Below are positions 1 to 6,374 of a DNA stretch of 6,617 nt, piece after piece. This DNA is from Planctomycetota bacterium (lineage in GTDB: Bacteria; Planctomycetota; Brocadiia; SM23-32), in assembly GCA_018400625.1 (NCBI GenBank), contig JAGYMJ010000485.1, positions 1 to 6,617 of the forward strand, read 5' to 3'. The stretch's first letter is position 1, and the number at the start of each line of letters is the position of its first letter. The notes below the pieces were generated by a model. That model was not told the origin of the DNA, did no database searches, and worked only from the letters and a program-made list of their open reading frames with translations. A program made the translations under genes and the position numbers.

Positions 1-41
1 GGCACAGGGCACGGTGGTGATGAGGCAACGGGGTTCGCTGA
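1..41 (-). repeat. Partial copy (A) of a dispersed palindromic repeat, cut by the window edge
   Basis: Read on the minus strand, positions 39-27 give AGCGAACCCCGTT, which matches the terminal arms of the central element (3152-3265) and the right-edge copy (6568-6580) with one or two differences. Positions 1-19 are an exact reverse complement of 6585-6603. The element clearly continues to the left of the window. It ends about 60 bp before the start codon of the first gene, so that gene's promoter must lie in or next to it. I see no convincing sigma-70 promoter there, only an AT-rich stretch at about 41-56. Confidence 0.75.
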
Positions 42-84
42 ATATTTATACCATAACGCCTGTAGTAGAGCAAAAATTTTTTTT

Positions 85-92
85 GGAAGGAG
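85..92 (+). promoter_or_regulatory. Ribosome binding site of the oxidoreductase at 101
   Basis: GGAAGGAG lies 8 nt before the ATG at 101 and directly follows a run of eight T. It is a strong Shine-Dalgarno match and fixes the start codon. Confidence 0.9.
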
Positions 93-100
93 AAATTTGA

Positions 101-1363
101 ATGACTGCAGCAAAAAAAACTGTCGGAGTAGGAATTATCGGTGCCGGAAGCCGCGGCGTCTATTGTGTCGCTACCCGTATGGCGGAGCTGGCGCCCGATG
201 AAAATCTGGTGGTCAAAGCACTCTGTGATCGCAACCCTGACCGCATGAAAGAGGGGAAAGAGCACCTGGAGAAGGAGTTTGCAGAGCGCGGGGTTGACAC
301 CGATATCAGGTTATTTTCGGACTATCAAGAGCTTATCGCCGACCCCGAGGTCGATCTTGTGATGGTCAGTACGACCTGTGATGCTCACCGCGGGCCCGCG
401 CTTGCTGCACTCGCCTCGGGCAAGAAAGTCTATCTGGACAAACCGATTGCCGCCGATCTCGATGATACGATCGCCATCATCGAGGGCCAGTATAAATACA
501 AAAACACCCTGATGATGGGATTTTCGCGTCGGTATGAACCGGCATGGCGAAAGGCGCATGAACTCCTTGATGACGGTGTAATCGGCGATCTGTGGATGAT
601 GCAGATTCGGGCCGTGATTCCCTATTGGCGTTATTTCCAGGGCTGGTGGCGACGAAGGAAATGGTCCGGCGGCGCACTGAACGATAAATCATCGCATCAC
701 TATGACGTCCTCAACTGGTTTGCCCGGAGCCGGTGTGAGAAAATTTCCGCTTTCGGCGGGCGGACCGATATCTTCAAGCCTGATCCCGACGGTCCGGAGC
801 GTTGTCAAGAGTGCGATCGTGAATGTCCCTACCGACATAAAATGTCGCAAAAAGAAATTGCACAGGACTACATAGCTTTGCGGGGAAAATCGTGGCTCGA
901 GGAAACAGAAGAGAAGCACCGTCACGATAATTGTGTGTATCTGCCCGGGGCGGATATCCACGATCATGTCGTCAGCCAACTGGCCTACGAAAATGGGATC
1001 AAGGCCTCCCTCTTCTGGGCGATCTTTGGGCCTAAGTCAAAAAACGGCGAAACGCTGGAACTGGTGGGTTCGAAGGGCCGCATGATCCTGACGAGAAGCT
1101 CGTCTCAAATCGACCTTGCCACTGATTACGGCGAACGTCAGGAGGTTATTGATTGCAAGGGGGACGAACACAAAACTTCACACTACGGTGCGGATCGCCA
1201 GATGGTCAGGGATATCCGGCGATTCGTCGATGGTCACGATCCCGTTGTTTCCGCGTTGGATGGATACGAGTCCACCCGCATGATTATGGCAACCCATAAG
1301 TCGATCGATTCGGGCGGCGAAACCGTCTGGATGAAGGATGTCCCGAGCGCAAGGTCAGTATGA
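101..1363 (+). CDS. Gfo/Idh/MocA-family oxidoreductase with a four-cysteine insert
   Basis: A predicted cytoplasmic NAD(P)-dependent dehydrogenase of 420 aa, probably acting on a sugar, sugar acid or cyclitol; the substrate is unknown. Seen in the sequence: an N-terminal Rossmann fold with the nucleotide loop G14-A-G16-S-R-G19, and the family 'EKP' motif in the variant form D113-K114-P115 (Lys is the usual catalytic/cofactor residue). The C-terminal beta-sheet domain carries the D195-x-x-x-H199 catalytic pair within 'GGALNDKSSHHYD'. An insert at about residues 222-280 contains C235-x2-C238-x3-C242-P-Y and a later C278-V-Y. Such a Cys set recurs in some Gfo/Idh/MocA subfamilies and could bind a metal, though that is inference. 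The start is fixed by a strong Shine-Dalgarno sequence. The gene stands alone on the plus strand, its TGA is followed at once by an in-frame TAA, and it converges on the sulfatase at 1602-3041. The family is near certain; the reaction is not known. Confidence 0.96.
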   Translation: MTAAKKTVGVGIIGAGSRGVYCVATRMAELAPDENLVVKALCDRNPDRMKEGKEHLEKEFAERGVDTDIRLFSDYQELIADPEVDLVMVSTTCDAHRGPALAALASGKKVYLDKPIAADLDDTIAIIEGQYKYKNTLMMGFSRRYEPAWRKAHELLDDGVIGDLWMMQIRAVIPYWRYFQGWWRRRKWSGGALNDKSSHHYDVLNWFARSRCEKISAFGGRTDIFKPDPDGPERCQECDRECPYRHKMSQKEIAQDYIALRGKSWLEETEEKHRHDNCVYLPGADIHDHVVSQLAYENGIKASLFWAIFGPKSKNGETLELVGSKGRMILTRSSSQIDLATDYGERQEVIDCKGDEHKTSHYGADRQMVRDIRRFVDGHDPVVSALDGYESTRMIMATHKSIDSGGETVWMKDVPSARSV

Positions 1364-1601
1364 TAAGATTATCTGCAGCGTCTATGCAACTCATGCAGGC
1401 GGCCGGTTCGCAGGCGTAACGGGATGAAGCCGCGGCTGCGCTCAAAAAGTTTGCGAATTCTGCTTGGCAATAATCTCTGGATATCTGTTTGAACGAAAGT
1501 GTGCCGCGGATAACCCTGGAATCTCGCCGTAGGGTTGTGGGTGGCCGCTTTAACGGCATTTGTGGAGATTGGGCCTTGTTGGAATGAGTTGAAGGCGTTC
1601 T
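1364..1601. other. Convergent intergenic gap, no clear gene
   Basis: This 238-bp gap lies between two convergent genes. It contains a perfect 10-bp palindrome, AGCCGCGGCT, at 1428-1437, and the dyad described at 1588-1606. A minus-strand open frame (1369-1605) begins with TTG overlapping the sulfatase stop codon, and a 32-codon plus-strand run lies at 1514-1609. Neither has a credible start, and I do not call either a gene. Confidence 0.6.
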
Positions 1602-1606
1602 TCAAC
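1588..1606. terminator. Possible hairpin at the convergent gene ends
   Basis: GTTGAAG (1588-1594) and CTTCAAC (1600-1606) form a perfect 7-bp stem with a 5-nt loop. The dyad overlaps the sulfatase stop codon (1602-1604) between two convergent genes, where a bidirectional terminator would be expected. No T-run follows on either strand, so it is not a standard intrinsic terminator and the call is weak. Confidence 0.3.
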
Positions 1607-3041
1607 GAGTAAAAGCATGCTTATTGTTAGGTGATAAGAGCACACTGCCGGGGCAATATGGTCGCCCGTTTTTCACCCATCCGCAGTTTCGGGATTGAAG
1701 CTCGGACGTAAGAAAGCCCCGCCATTTTTCGACTTCTTCCACGTGACTCGGGTCATCGATAAGGTTGTGTGTCTCTCCCGGGTCGTCTTCCAGGTCGAAA
1801 AATTGTTCGATATCGATTCGCGGCAGCCAGATGAACTTGCGCCGTCCGTCGGTGACATACTGCATCTCCTGGGCCGAATCGTAGCAGGTGCAATGCTCGC
1901 CATGTATATACGGCCGCCAATCCGGCGCCTGCCGCTTTAAAACAGGCAGAACGCTGCGCCCGTCCACGGTGGTGGGGCAATCAATGGCGGCTGCGTCCAG
2001 AACAGTGGGCATGATATCGCGCAGTTCAACCACTTCATCGGCTGTGCTGCGTTCGGAGCCTTCCGGTGGAACCACCAGAAAAGGGATGCGTGCGCTGCCC
2101 TCATACGCATAGGTTTTGCGCCATAAGTGATGGTCACCCAGCATGTCGCCGTGGTCCGATGTGAAAATGATCCATGTGTTTTGACGTTCCTGTCGGCTGA
2201 AGTCGCGATTCATCCAGTTAAGCAGCCGTCCTATCTGAGTATCGATGAACGAGACCTCTCCGTAATAGCCCGCGCGTGCCCGGTGGACCTCCCGGTCCGA
2301 CATCCTTCCATGCCAGGCCGCGGGGTCGCGGGCTTCCCGGGGCGGCGCGTCGTGCATGTCCGCCCAATCGCCGACCACAGCGGGCGGAGTGCCGTATGTG
2401 TCATACATGGCAAAGTAGTTTTCGGGAGGCACATAGGGTGAATGAGGCCGGGCAAAGGATATATTGAGGAAAAAAGGGCGTTCCGGATCGCGATCTTGAA
2501 GGAAGTGCAGAGCCCTCATCATCGTCCATGCCGTGGGGTGGAGCCGCTCTTCGGTATGCCAGGAACGGGCATGCCAGGAGTTGAAGCCGACTCCATGATC
2601 ATCGGGGGTGACGCCCTCGGGCGCCTGGGTGCGGAACCACCTCCTGTGATCACTATCCGGCATGCGCCCTGATTCGTCAAGCTCGGTCGATTCAAACCCC
2701 ATGGATGCACGCTGTGGGTGAAAATGACCTTTGCCCACCATATGCGTCCGGTATCCGGCCCGGGTCAGTTCCCCTGCAAGCGTATGGGGATAGTCATTGG
2801 GTACTGGGCCCTGCCCGCTGCCCATCCCGAGATGTCCTGCATGCCATTGGTTCTGTCCGGTCCAAAGGCAGGCTCTTGCCGGAATACAGGAAGGTACCGC
2901 CGTGTAGGCATGATTAAATCTGGTGCCCCTGGCCGCCAGAGCGTCCAGGTTGGGAGTAGAGATATACGCGTTGCCGTCAGCCCCGAGCGCATCCCCGCGC
3001 ATCTGATCGCAGATAATCAAAATGATGTTAGGTTTGTTCAT
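1602..3041 (-). CDS. Type I (formylglycine) sulfatase, no signal peptide
   Basis: Predicted to hydrolyse a sulfate ester, probably on a sugar; 479 aa, full length for the family. Seen: the alkaline-phosphatase-like fold begins at once (MNKPNIILIICDQ) with metal ligand D12. The sulfatase signature is C52-I-P-A-R56 followed by T61-G62, where C52 would become the catalytic formylglycine. Other family positions are K104 and H106 in 'VGKGHFHP', P199-H200 in 'FARPHSPY', metal ligands D296-H297 in 'FTSDHGDMLGDH', and K309 in 'LWRKTYAYEG'. The usual C-terminal 'FFDLEDDPGETHNL' region is present. The start at 3041 is chosen for its Shine-Dalgarno sequence; the same frame is open 34 codons further, to an ATG at 3143, but without one. 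There is no signal peptide or lipobox, so I infer cytoplasmic action. It is last in a minus-strand series after the oxidoreductase at 3273-4439, separated by 231 bp that contain a palindromic repeat. The substrate (choline sulfate, sulfated monosaccharide or other) cannot be assigned. Confidence 0.96.
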   Translation of the reverse strand: MNKPNIILIICDQMRGDALGADGNAYISTPNLDALAARGTRFNHAYTAVPSCIPARACLWTGQNQWHAGHLGMGSGQGPVPNDYPHTLAGELTRAGYRTHMVGKGHFHPQRASMGFESTELDESGRMPDSDHRRWFRTQAPEGVTPDDHGVGFNSWHARSWHTEERLHPTAWTMMRALHFLQDRDPERPFFLNISFARPHSPYVPPENYFAMYDTYGTPPAVVGDWADMHDAPPREARDPAAWHGRMSDREVHRARAGYYGEVSFIDTQIGRLLNWMNRDFSRQERQNTWIIFTSDHGDMLGDHHLWRKTYAYEGSARIPFLVVPPEGSERSTADEVVELRDIMPTVLDAAAIDCPTTVDGRSVLPVLKRQAPDWRPYIHGEHCTCYDSAQEMQYVTDGRRKFIWLPRIDIEQFFDLEDDPGETHNLIDDPSHVEEVEKWRGFLTSELQSRNCGWVKNGRPYCPGSVLLSPNNKHAFTR

Positions 3042-3048
3042 GTTATTG

Positions 3049-3055
3049 CCTCCTC
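3049..3055 (-). promoter_or_regulatory. Ribosome binding site deciding the start of the sulfatase at 3041
   Basis: On the minus strand GAGGAGG sits 7 nt before the ATG at 3041. This near-perfect site favours the internal ATG over the more upstream in-frame ATG at 3143. Confidence 0.92.
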
Positions 3056-3151
3056 TTTTCCCTGTGTTGAAATCCTTTCCCCGGCAAGGAGCAAAAAATG
3101 CAATTTGAACATTAGATTCATTTGACCGCTGACAGCCTTTCATAGGTATTC

Positions 3152-3265
3152 AGTGAACCCCGTTACCGCCGGGCGAGGCCGGGGTCGGAAAGTTATTGTA
3201 GTGCAGAAATACTCCTCCACCGGAACAAGCCCGGCGGTAGGAACCCTCAGTCAACGCGGTTCACT
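3152..3265. repeat. Complete palindromic intergenic element (copy B), MITE/REP-like
   Basis: The outer arms are AGTGAACCCCGTT (3152-3164) and its inverted counterpart at 3253-3265, with one mismatch in 13. Inner arms ACCGCCGGGC (3165-3174) and GCCCGGCGGT (3229-3238) are exact reverse complements. On the left the two arm pairs abut; on the right 14 nt separate them. The core between the inner arms is 54 bp. The element is 114 bp long, has no coding capacity, and could fold into a long hairpin. It lies 7 bp after the stop codon of the oxidoreductase at 3273-4439 and about 110 bp before the sulfatase start, so a transcript crossing both genes would carry it. It could act as an attenuator, terminator or mRNA stabiliser; this is inference. 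No target-site duplication is obvious. Confidence 0.8.
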
Positions 3266-3272
3266 TCGGAAG

Positions 3273-4439
3273 TTAAAATGATCCCTTAAGATCCATCACC
3301 TGGTCTTTGTCCAGATTGTTATCATAACTGGACTTAGCTATCTGCTCTTTAAGTAAACCGAAAAATTTATCTTCATCGATGGGCAGCTCCACCCAGTCGT
3401 CCAGCCAGGCCGAGAGCAGCATGGCGTTCGATATTTCCAGGCTCCTTATCCCTTCACGCCCGTCGGCGACCAACAAAGAACTGTCCTCTGATTTTATCGC
3501 CTCTATCCACTTTTGAGTGACGACTTTGTGACCTGATTCGCCGCCGCCTACCGGTACATCGCAGGTCCAGTATTCCGGTTTGCCCATACCGCTTGTGTGA
3601 GTGGCATTAAACTGGCGTTCGCCTGTACGGTTGCGTTGAAAGGTGATGTTGCCGGCCGACATCTCAATTCTGCCCATATTGCCGGCAACCTCGAACATAT
3701 TGGTGCCCGGCGCCTCGCCGGTCGAAGAGACAAACATCCCGGTGGCCCCGTTCTCGTATTCGACGTAAGCGGTAACATCGTCCTCGACCTCTATATCGTG
3801 GTATTTACCGAACGCACAGAAGGCGCGAACCTTTTTCGGCAATCCGCAGAACCATTGCCATAAATCAAGCTGGTGCGGGCATTGGTTCAGAAGCACTCCT
3901 CCGCCTTCACCACCCCAGGTCGCACGCCATCCGCCCCTGTTGTAGTAGCTCTGCGAGCGGTACCAGGAGGTCATGAGCCAGCAGTTTCTTTTAAGTTCTC
4001 CCAATTCACCGGATTGGAGCAAATCCTTCATTTTTATGTGGGTGGGGCGCGTTCTCTGGTTGAACATCACCCCAAAAATCTTCCCCGAAGCGTTAGCCGC
4101 CTCATTGACTTCCTTGACCTGTTTTGTGTAAACACCTACGGGTTTTTCAAGCAGAACATGCAGCCCTTTCTCAAAGGCCTTCACGCCGATAGGGGGGTGG
4201 TCATAATGAGGCGTGGCCACGATCACCGCATCGACGGCGCCGGAGGCGACGAGTTCATCGGCGCTGTCATACACCTTGATATGGTCACCATATCTCGCCT
4301 GCGCATCTTTAAGATGTTGTGGGTTGATGTCGGCAAACGCGCAAAGTTCTGCATCCTCGACCTCTCCTCTGCTGATATAGCCTGCATGATTGTTACCGGC
4401 CGAACCGGCCCCAACTATTCCTATTCTTATTTCGTCCAT
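3273..4439 (-). CDS. Gfo/Idh/MocA-family oxidoreductase (second subfamily)
   Basis: A predicted cytoplasmic NAD(P)-dependent sugar or cyclitol dehydrogenase of 388 aa, full length for the family. Seen: Rossmann loop G10-A-G12-S-A-G15; acidic residue D38 near the end of the second strand ('FADINP'), which often indicates preference for NAD over NADP; the E98-K99-P100 motif; and a C-terminal domain with 'GGGVLLNQCPHQLDLWQW', giving N185-x3-H189 where many relatives have Asp-x3-His. This Asn form is common in a subfamily usually annotated only as 'oxidoreductase'. It lacks the four-cysteine insert of the gene at 101-1363 and differs from it throughout, so the two are not recent duplicates. The start is supported by AGGAGA 7 nt upstream. 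It follows the sulfatase at 4578-5969 after a 138-bp gap that holds its own predicted promoter. A role on the sugar left after desulfation is inferred from context only. Confidence 0.96.
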   Translation of the reverse strand: MDEIRIGIVGAGSAGNNHAGYISRGEVEDAELCAFADINPQHLKDAQARYGDHIKVYDSADELVASGAVDAVIVATPHYDHPPIGVKAFEKGLHVLLEKPVGVYTKQVKEVNEAANASGKIFGVMFNQRTRPTHIKMKDLLQSGELGELKRNCWLMTSWYRSQSYYNRGGWRATWGGEGGGVLLNQCPHQLDLWQWFCGLPKKVRAFCAFGKYHDIEVEDDVTAYVEYENGATGMFVSSTGEAPGTNMFEVAGNMGRIEMSAGNITFQRNRTGERQFNATHTSGMGKPEYWTCDVPVGGGESGHKVVTQKWIEAIKSEDSSLLVADGREGIRSLEISNAMLLSAWLDDWVELPIDEDKFFGLLKEQIAKSSYDNNLDKDQVMDLKGSF

Positions 4440-4446
4440 GGTTTTA

Positions 4447-4452
4447 TCTCCT
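4447..4452 (-). promoter_or_regulatory. Ribosome binding site of the oxidoreductase at 4439
   Basis: AGGAGA on the minus strand, 7 nt before the ATG at 4439; it supports that start. Confidence 0.9.
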
Positions 4453-4530
4453 GTTGTAAAAATATCTAAAAAAGTCTTTTCTGGTTTTTATTGACATGTA
4501 TGAATTGTCATTTTAGATTGTTGAGCAACT

Positions 4531-4559
4531 ATAATAAATGAAAACTCTTTTCAGTTCAA
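4531..4559 (-). promoter_or_regulatory. Predicted sigma-70-type promoter with operator-like dyad, upstream of the 4439 oxidoreductase
   Basis: On the minus strand a -35 of TTGAAC (4559-4554) is followed after exactly 17 nt by a -10 of TATTAT (4536-4531), a 5/6 match. Transcription would start near 4524, leaving a leader of about 85 nt. The inverted repeat TGAAAA-GAG-TTTTCA (4539-4553) fills 15 of the 17 spacer bases, a typical repressor operator position. Two further dyads lie downstream: GTTG-AG-CAAC (4520-4529, around the start point) and TGACA-9nt-TGTCA (4492-4510, in the leader). As an alternative, the AT-rich stem followed by TTTATTAT could be a weak terminator for the upstream sulfatase. 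Confidence 0.55.
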
Positions 4560-4577
4560 GTGAAAATCGCTGCGTTA

Positions 4578-5969
4578 TTATTTTAGAAGCGGGTCGTTGA
4601 TCTCCTCCATAGTACGGCGGATACGACAGTCCAGAGACTCGGCTATCGGCTTTATCAGAGGATTCTCTGTCAAATGGATCAGATTCTGTTTCTCGAACGG
4701 GTCTTCGCGTACATTGTAAAGTTCATGCCGTTTCAACTCTCCGAAATCCAGAATGAGCTTCCAACCGCCGCAGCGGCAACTGCGCAATGTTCTGTGCTGC
4801 GAGAAAACAGTGTTTTCCCTTTCCATTTTTTCCCCCCTCAACAGAGGCACAAAGCTGCGCCCGCGCAGGGGTGTTCCTTCGGGGGCCGTGATTCCGGTCA
4901 TTTCTAAAATTGTAGGAAACCAATCAACGAACGAAACATCCTCACTGACGACTGTCTTGGGTTCGATCACGCCGGGCCATCGTATGATTCCCGGCGTTCT
5001 GATGGAACTGTCAAAAAGATTTTCTCGGGTTCTGTCGGTATAAATACCTTCCGGGTCTTTCTTGTCTTTGGTGATCCACCAGCCGTTGCCCTTATGCCAC
5101 AGGCCGTGATGCGCCATGTTATATCCCTGATCCGACGTGAAGATGACGACCGTGTTTTTGTCCAGACCCGTTTCTTCCAAAAACCGCATGATACGGCCGA
5201 TATTGCGATCAACGCTGTGGACACTGGCATGGTATTCACGCGCCATGCGGTCGATACGTTCGATATCCAGATTGGGGAACTCGGGATTGGGTACAGTTAG
5301 GTCCATCGCCCGCCATGGGGCCAGGTCCTCGTCTTTGAGGGGCAGCCAGGTGCGGTCGTTATACGGCAGTTCAAAATTGTCCGGCACGCCATGATTGGCG
5401 TGAGGTGCCCAAAAATGCAGAGACATAGCCCACGTTTCATCCTTCAGCTCCTTCATGTAGTCCATAGCCAGATCGGCTGTCACGTCGGATGTGTATTCGC
5501 CTTCAAAAGTTTTTTCTTCCCCTTCGACGAGGATAAACGGGTCCCGTGAATAATTACCGTTTTGCATCCATCCCGAAAACCTGTCGTAGCCTCTGGCCAG
5601 CGGGGAGTATTCCTCTTTGGCCCGGCCGAGATGCCATTTGCCGACCAGAACGGTCGTATATCCACCATCCTGCAAGACCTGGGGCCAGGTGGTAATGCCG
5701 GTTTTCAATCCATAATCAGCATCAGACCTGATATGAGTTACATCCCCGTGAGGATCTATACCCGCTTCTGAAGCGTAGCGGCCACTGATCTGCGTTGCTC
5801 GCGACGGGCTGCAGACCGCGGCGTTGGCAAAGAAATTATCAAAACGCGCGCCTTCAGACGCCAATTTGTCAAGCTCGGGTGTAAAGGCGTTCGGATGCCC
5901 TTCGGCGCCGAGAGTCCACTTGGCCTGATCATCCGTCATAATGAACAAAATATTGGGTTTTTCGGACAT
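4578..5969 (-). CDS. Type I (formylglycine) sulfatase, no signal peptide
   Basis: Predicted sulfate-ester hydrolase of 463 aa, complete. Seen: an immediate alkaline-phosphatase-like first strand (MSEKPNILFIMTDDQ) with metal ligands D13-D14; the canonical signature C53-S-P-S-R57 followed by S62-G63-R64, with C53 the formylglycine site; K111 and H113 in 'VGKWHLG'; P189-H190 in 'FWAPHANH'; D280-Q281 in 'FTSDQGYNMAHHGLWHKG'; and K293. The Asp-Gln metal pair and the 'DQGYNMxHHGLWHKGNG' stretch place it in a different sulfatase subfamily from the gene at 1602-3041, which has Asp-His. The C-terminal 'HELYNVREDPFEKQNL' region is typical. The start at 5969 has a Shine-Dalgarno sequence. The frame stays open upstream to a TTG at 6095 through a hydrophobic-looking stretch, but that start has no ribosome site and would precede the predicted promoter. 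With the chosen start there is no export signal, so cytoplasmic location is inferred. It is the first gene of the minus-strand series. Confidence 0.96.
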   Translation of the reverse strand: MSEKPNILFIMTDDQAKWTLGAEGHPNAFTPELDKLASEGARFDNFFANAAVCSPSRATQISGRYASEAGIDPHGDVTHIRSDADYGLKTGITTWPQVLQDGGYTTVLVGKWHLGRAKEEYSPLARGYDRFSGWMQNGNYSRDPFILVEGEEKTFEGEYTSDVTADLAMDYMKELKDETWAMSLHFWAPHANHGVPDNFELPYNDRTWLPLKDEDLAPWRAMDLTVPNPEFPNLDIERIDRMAREYHASVHSVDRNIGRIMRFLEETGLDKNTVVIFTSDQGYNMAHHGLWHKGNGWWITKDKKDPEGIYTDRTRENLFDSSIRTPGIIRWPGVIEPKTVVSEDVSFVDWFPTILEMTGITAPEGTPLRGRSFVPLLRGEKMERENTVFSQHRTLRSCRCGGWKLILDFGELKRHELYNVREDPFEKQNLIHLTENPLIKPIAESLDCRIRRTMEEINDPLLK

Positions 5970-5977
5970 GGTTGTCG

Positions 5978-5983
5978 CTCCCC
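5978..5983 (-). promoter_or_regulatory. Ribosome binding site deciding the start of the sulfatase at 5969
   Basis: GGGGAG on the minus strand, 8 nt before the ATG at 5969. It argues against the longer reading from TTG at 6095. Confidence 0.8.
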
Positions 5984-6051
5984 GTAAATTAAAGATTTTT
6001 CTGTCGTCGTTTTTTCGAATGATAAAGTGAAAGATCCTTCCCTTTAAGATA

Positions 6052-6080
6052 AGAATAGAGCAAATACAAAATATCTTCAA
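6052..6080 (-). promoter_or_regulatory. Predicted sigma-70-type promoter of the sulfatase at 5969
   Basis: On the minus strand TTGAAG (6080-6075) and TATTCT (6057-6052) are separated by 17 nt, each a 4/6 match to consensus. The leader would be roughly 75 nt. Spacing and position are good, but the hexamers are only moderate and the region is AT-rich, so chance matches are possible. Confidence 0.45.
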
Positions 6081-6326
6081 ATGAAAATGCGGCAAAAATT
6101 ATCGCTGAATTTATCGAACCGGATGTTAACAGAGCCGACTGCGGGCTCTCAAGGGTGATTGATGCCGTCACGGATGGCGGTGGGATGACGGAAGTCTTAA
6201 TGCATACGCGTGATATGCTTGATCGATATTTCATGGATTTTTTTTGATGCCGATATTGTCGGGTCAACTACTTATGATGAACTGATGATATTTCTTAGCC
6301 TCCCCATACTTCTGAGTTTTTTATGA
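6059..6326 (+). pseudogene. Possible 5'-truncated, frameshifted remnant of an unknown gene
   Basis: From 6059 (just after a TAG) to 6244 one frame stays open for 62 codons with natural-looking composition (for example 'AAKIIAEFIEPDVNRADCGL' and 'RDMLDRYFMDFF'). It ends at TGA 6245-6247, directly after a run of eight T (6238-6245). Removing one T continues the reading as 'DADIVGSTTYDELMIFL...' for 26 more codons to TGA 6324-6326. There is no ATG, GTG or TTG start near the beginning, and no ribosome site, so if real it is a 3' fragment of a decayed gene. It overlaps the divergent sulfatase promoter. I do not recognise the protein. It could be chance. Confidence 0.35.
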
Positions 6327-6333
6327 ACATAAA
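6320..6333. repeat. Short inverted repeat, possible operator
   Basis: TTTATG-AA-CATAAA is a 6-bp-arm dyad in an AT-rich stretch. Its half-site TTATGAA-CAT resembles the tandem repeat 50 bp further on. A binding site is possible but not shown. Confidence 0.35.
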
Positions 6334-6374
6334 TTAAATCTTTGTTACTAAACATCACTGATTTGGGTGAGTTT

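Noticed and set aside
311..979. Minus-strand open frames inside the first oxidoreductase
   Set aside because: They are antisense shadows of a clear gene, with no start signals or family motifs.
1369..1605. Minus-strand 78-codon frame starting TTG and overlapping the sulfatase stop, as if translationally coupled
   Set aside because: Arg-rich C-terminal composition, rare start codon, no recognisable domain, and only moderate length; probably chance.
1514..1609. Plus-strand 32-codon run with a membrane-helix-like sequence, in frame with the oxidoreductase upstream
   Set aside because: Separated from that gene by several stop codons and lacking a start codon; too short to support a gene or a readthrough claim.
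1695..3125. Plus-strand open frames opposite the sulfatase at 1602-3041
   Set aside because: Antisense to a gene with all sulfatase motifs intact; composition is that of a shadow frame.
3042..3143. 34-codon N-terminal extension of the 1602-3041 sulfatase from ATG 3143
   Set aside because: No Shine-Dalgarno sequence, no signal-peptide character, and a near-perfect GAGGAGG precedes the ATG at 3041.
3873..4469. Plus-strand 198-codon open frame opposite the 3273-4439 oxidoreductase
   Set aside because: Long, but it is antisense to a well-supported gene and has no ribosome site or recognisable domain.
5970..6095. 42-codon N-terminal extension of the 4578-5969 sulfatase with a hydrophobic stretch resembling a signal sequence
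   Set aside because: It would start at TTG without a ribosome site and upstream of the predicted promoter, whereas the ATG at 5969 has GGGGAG at good spacing and begins exactly at the conserved fold.
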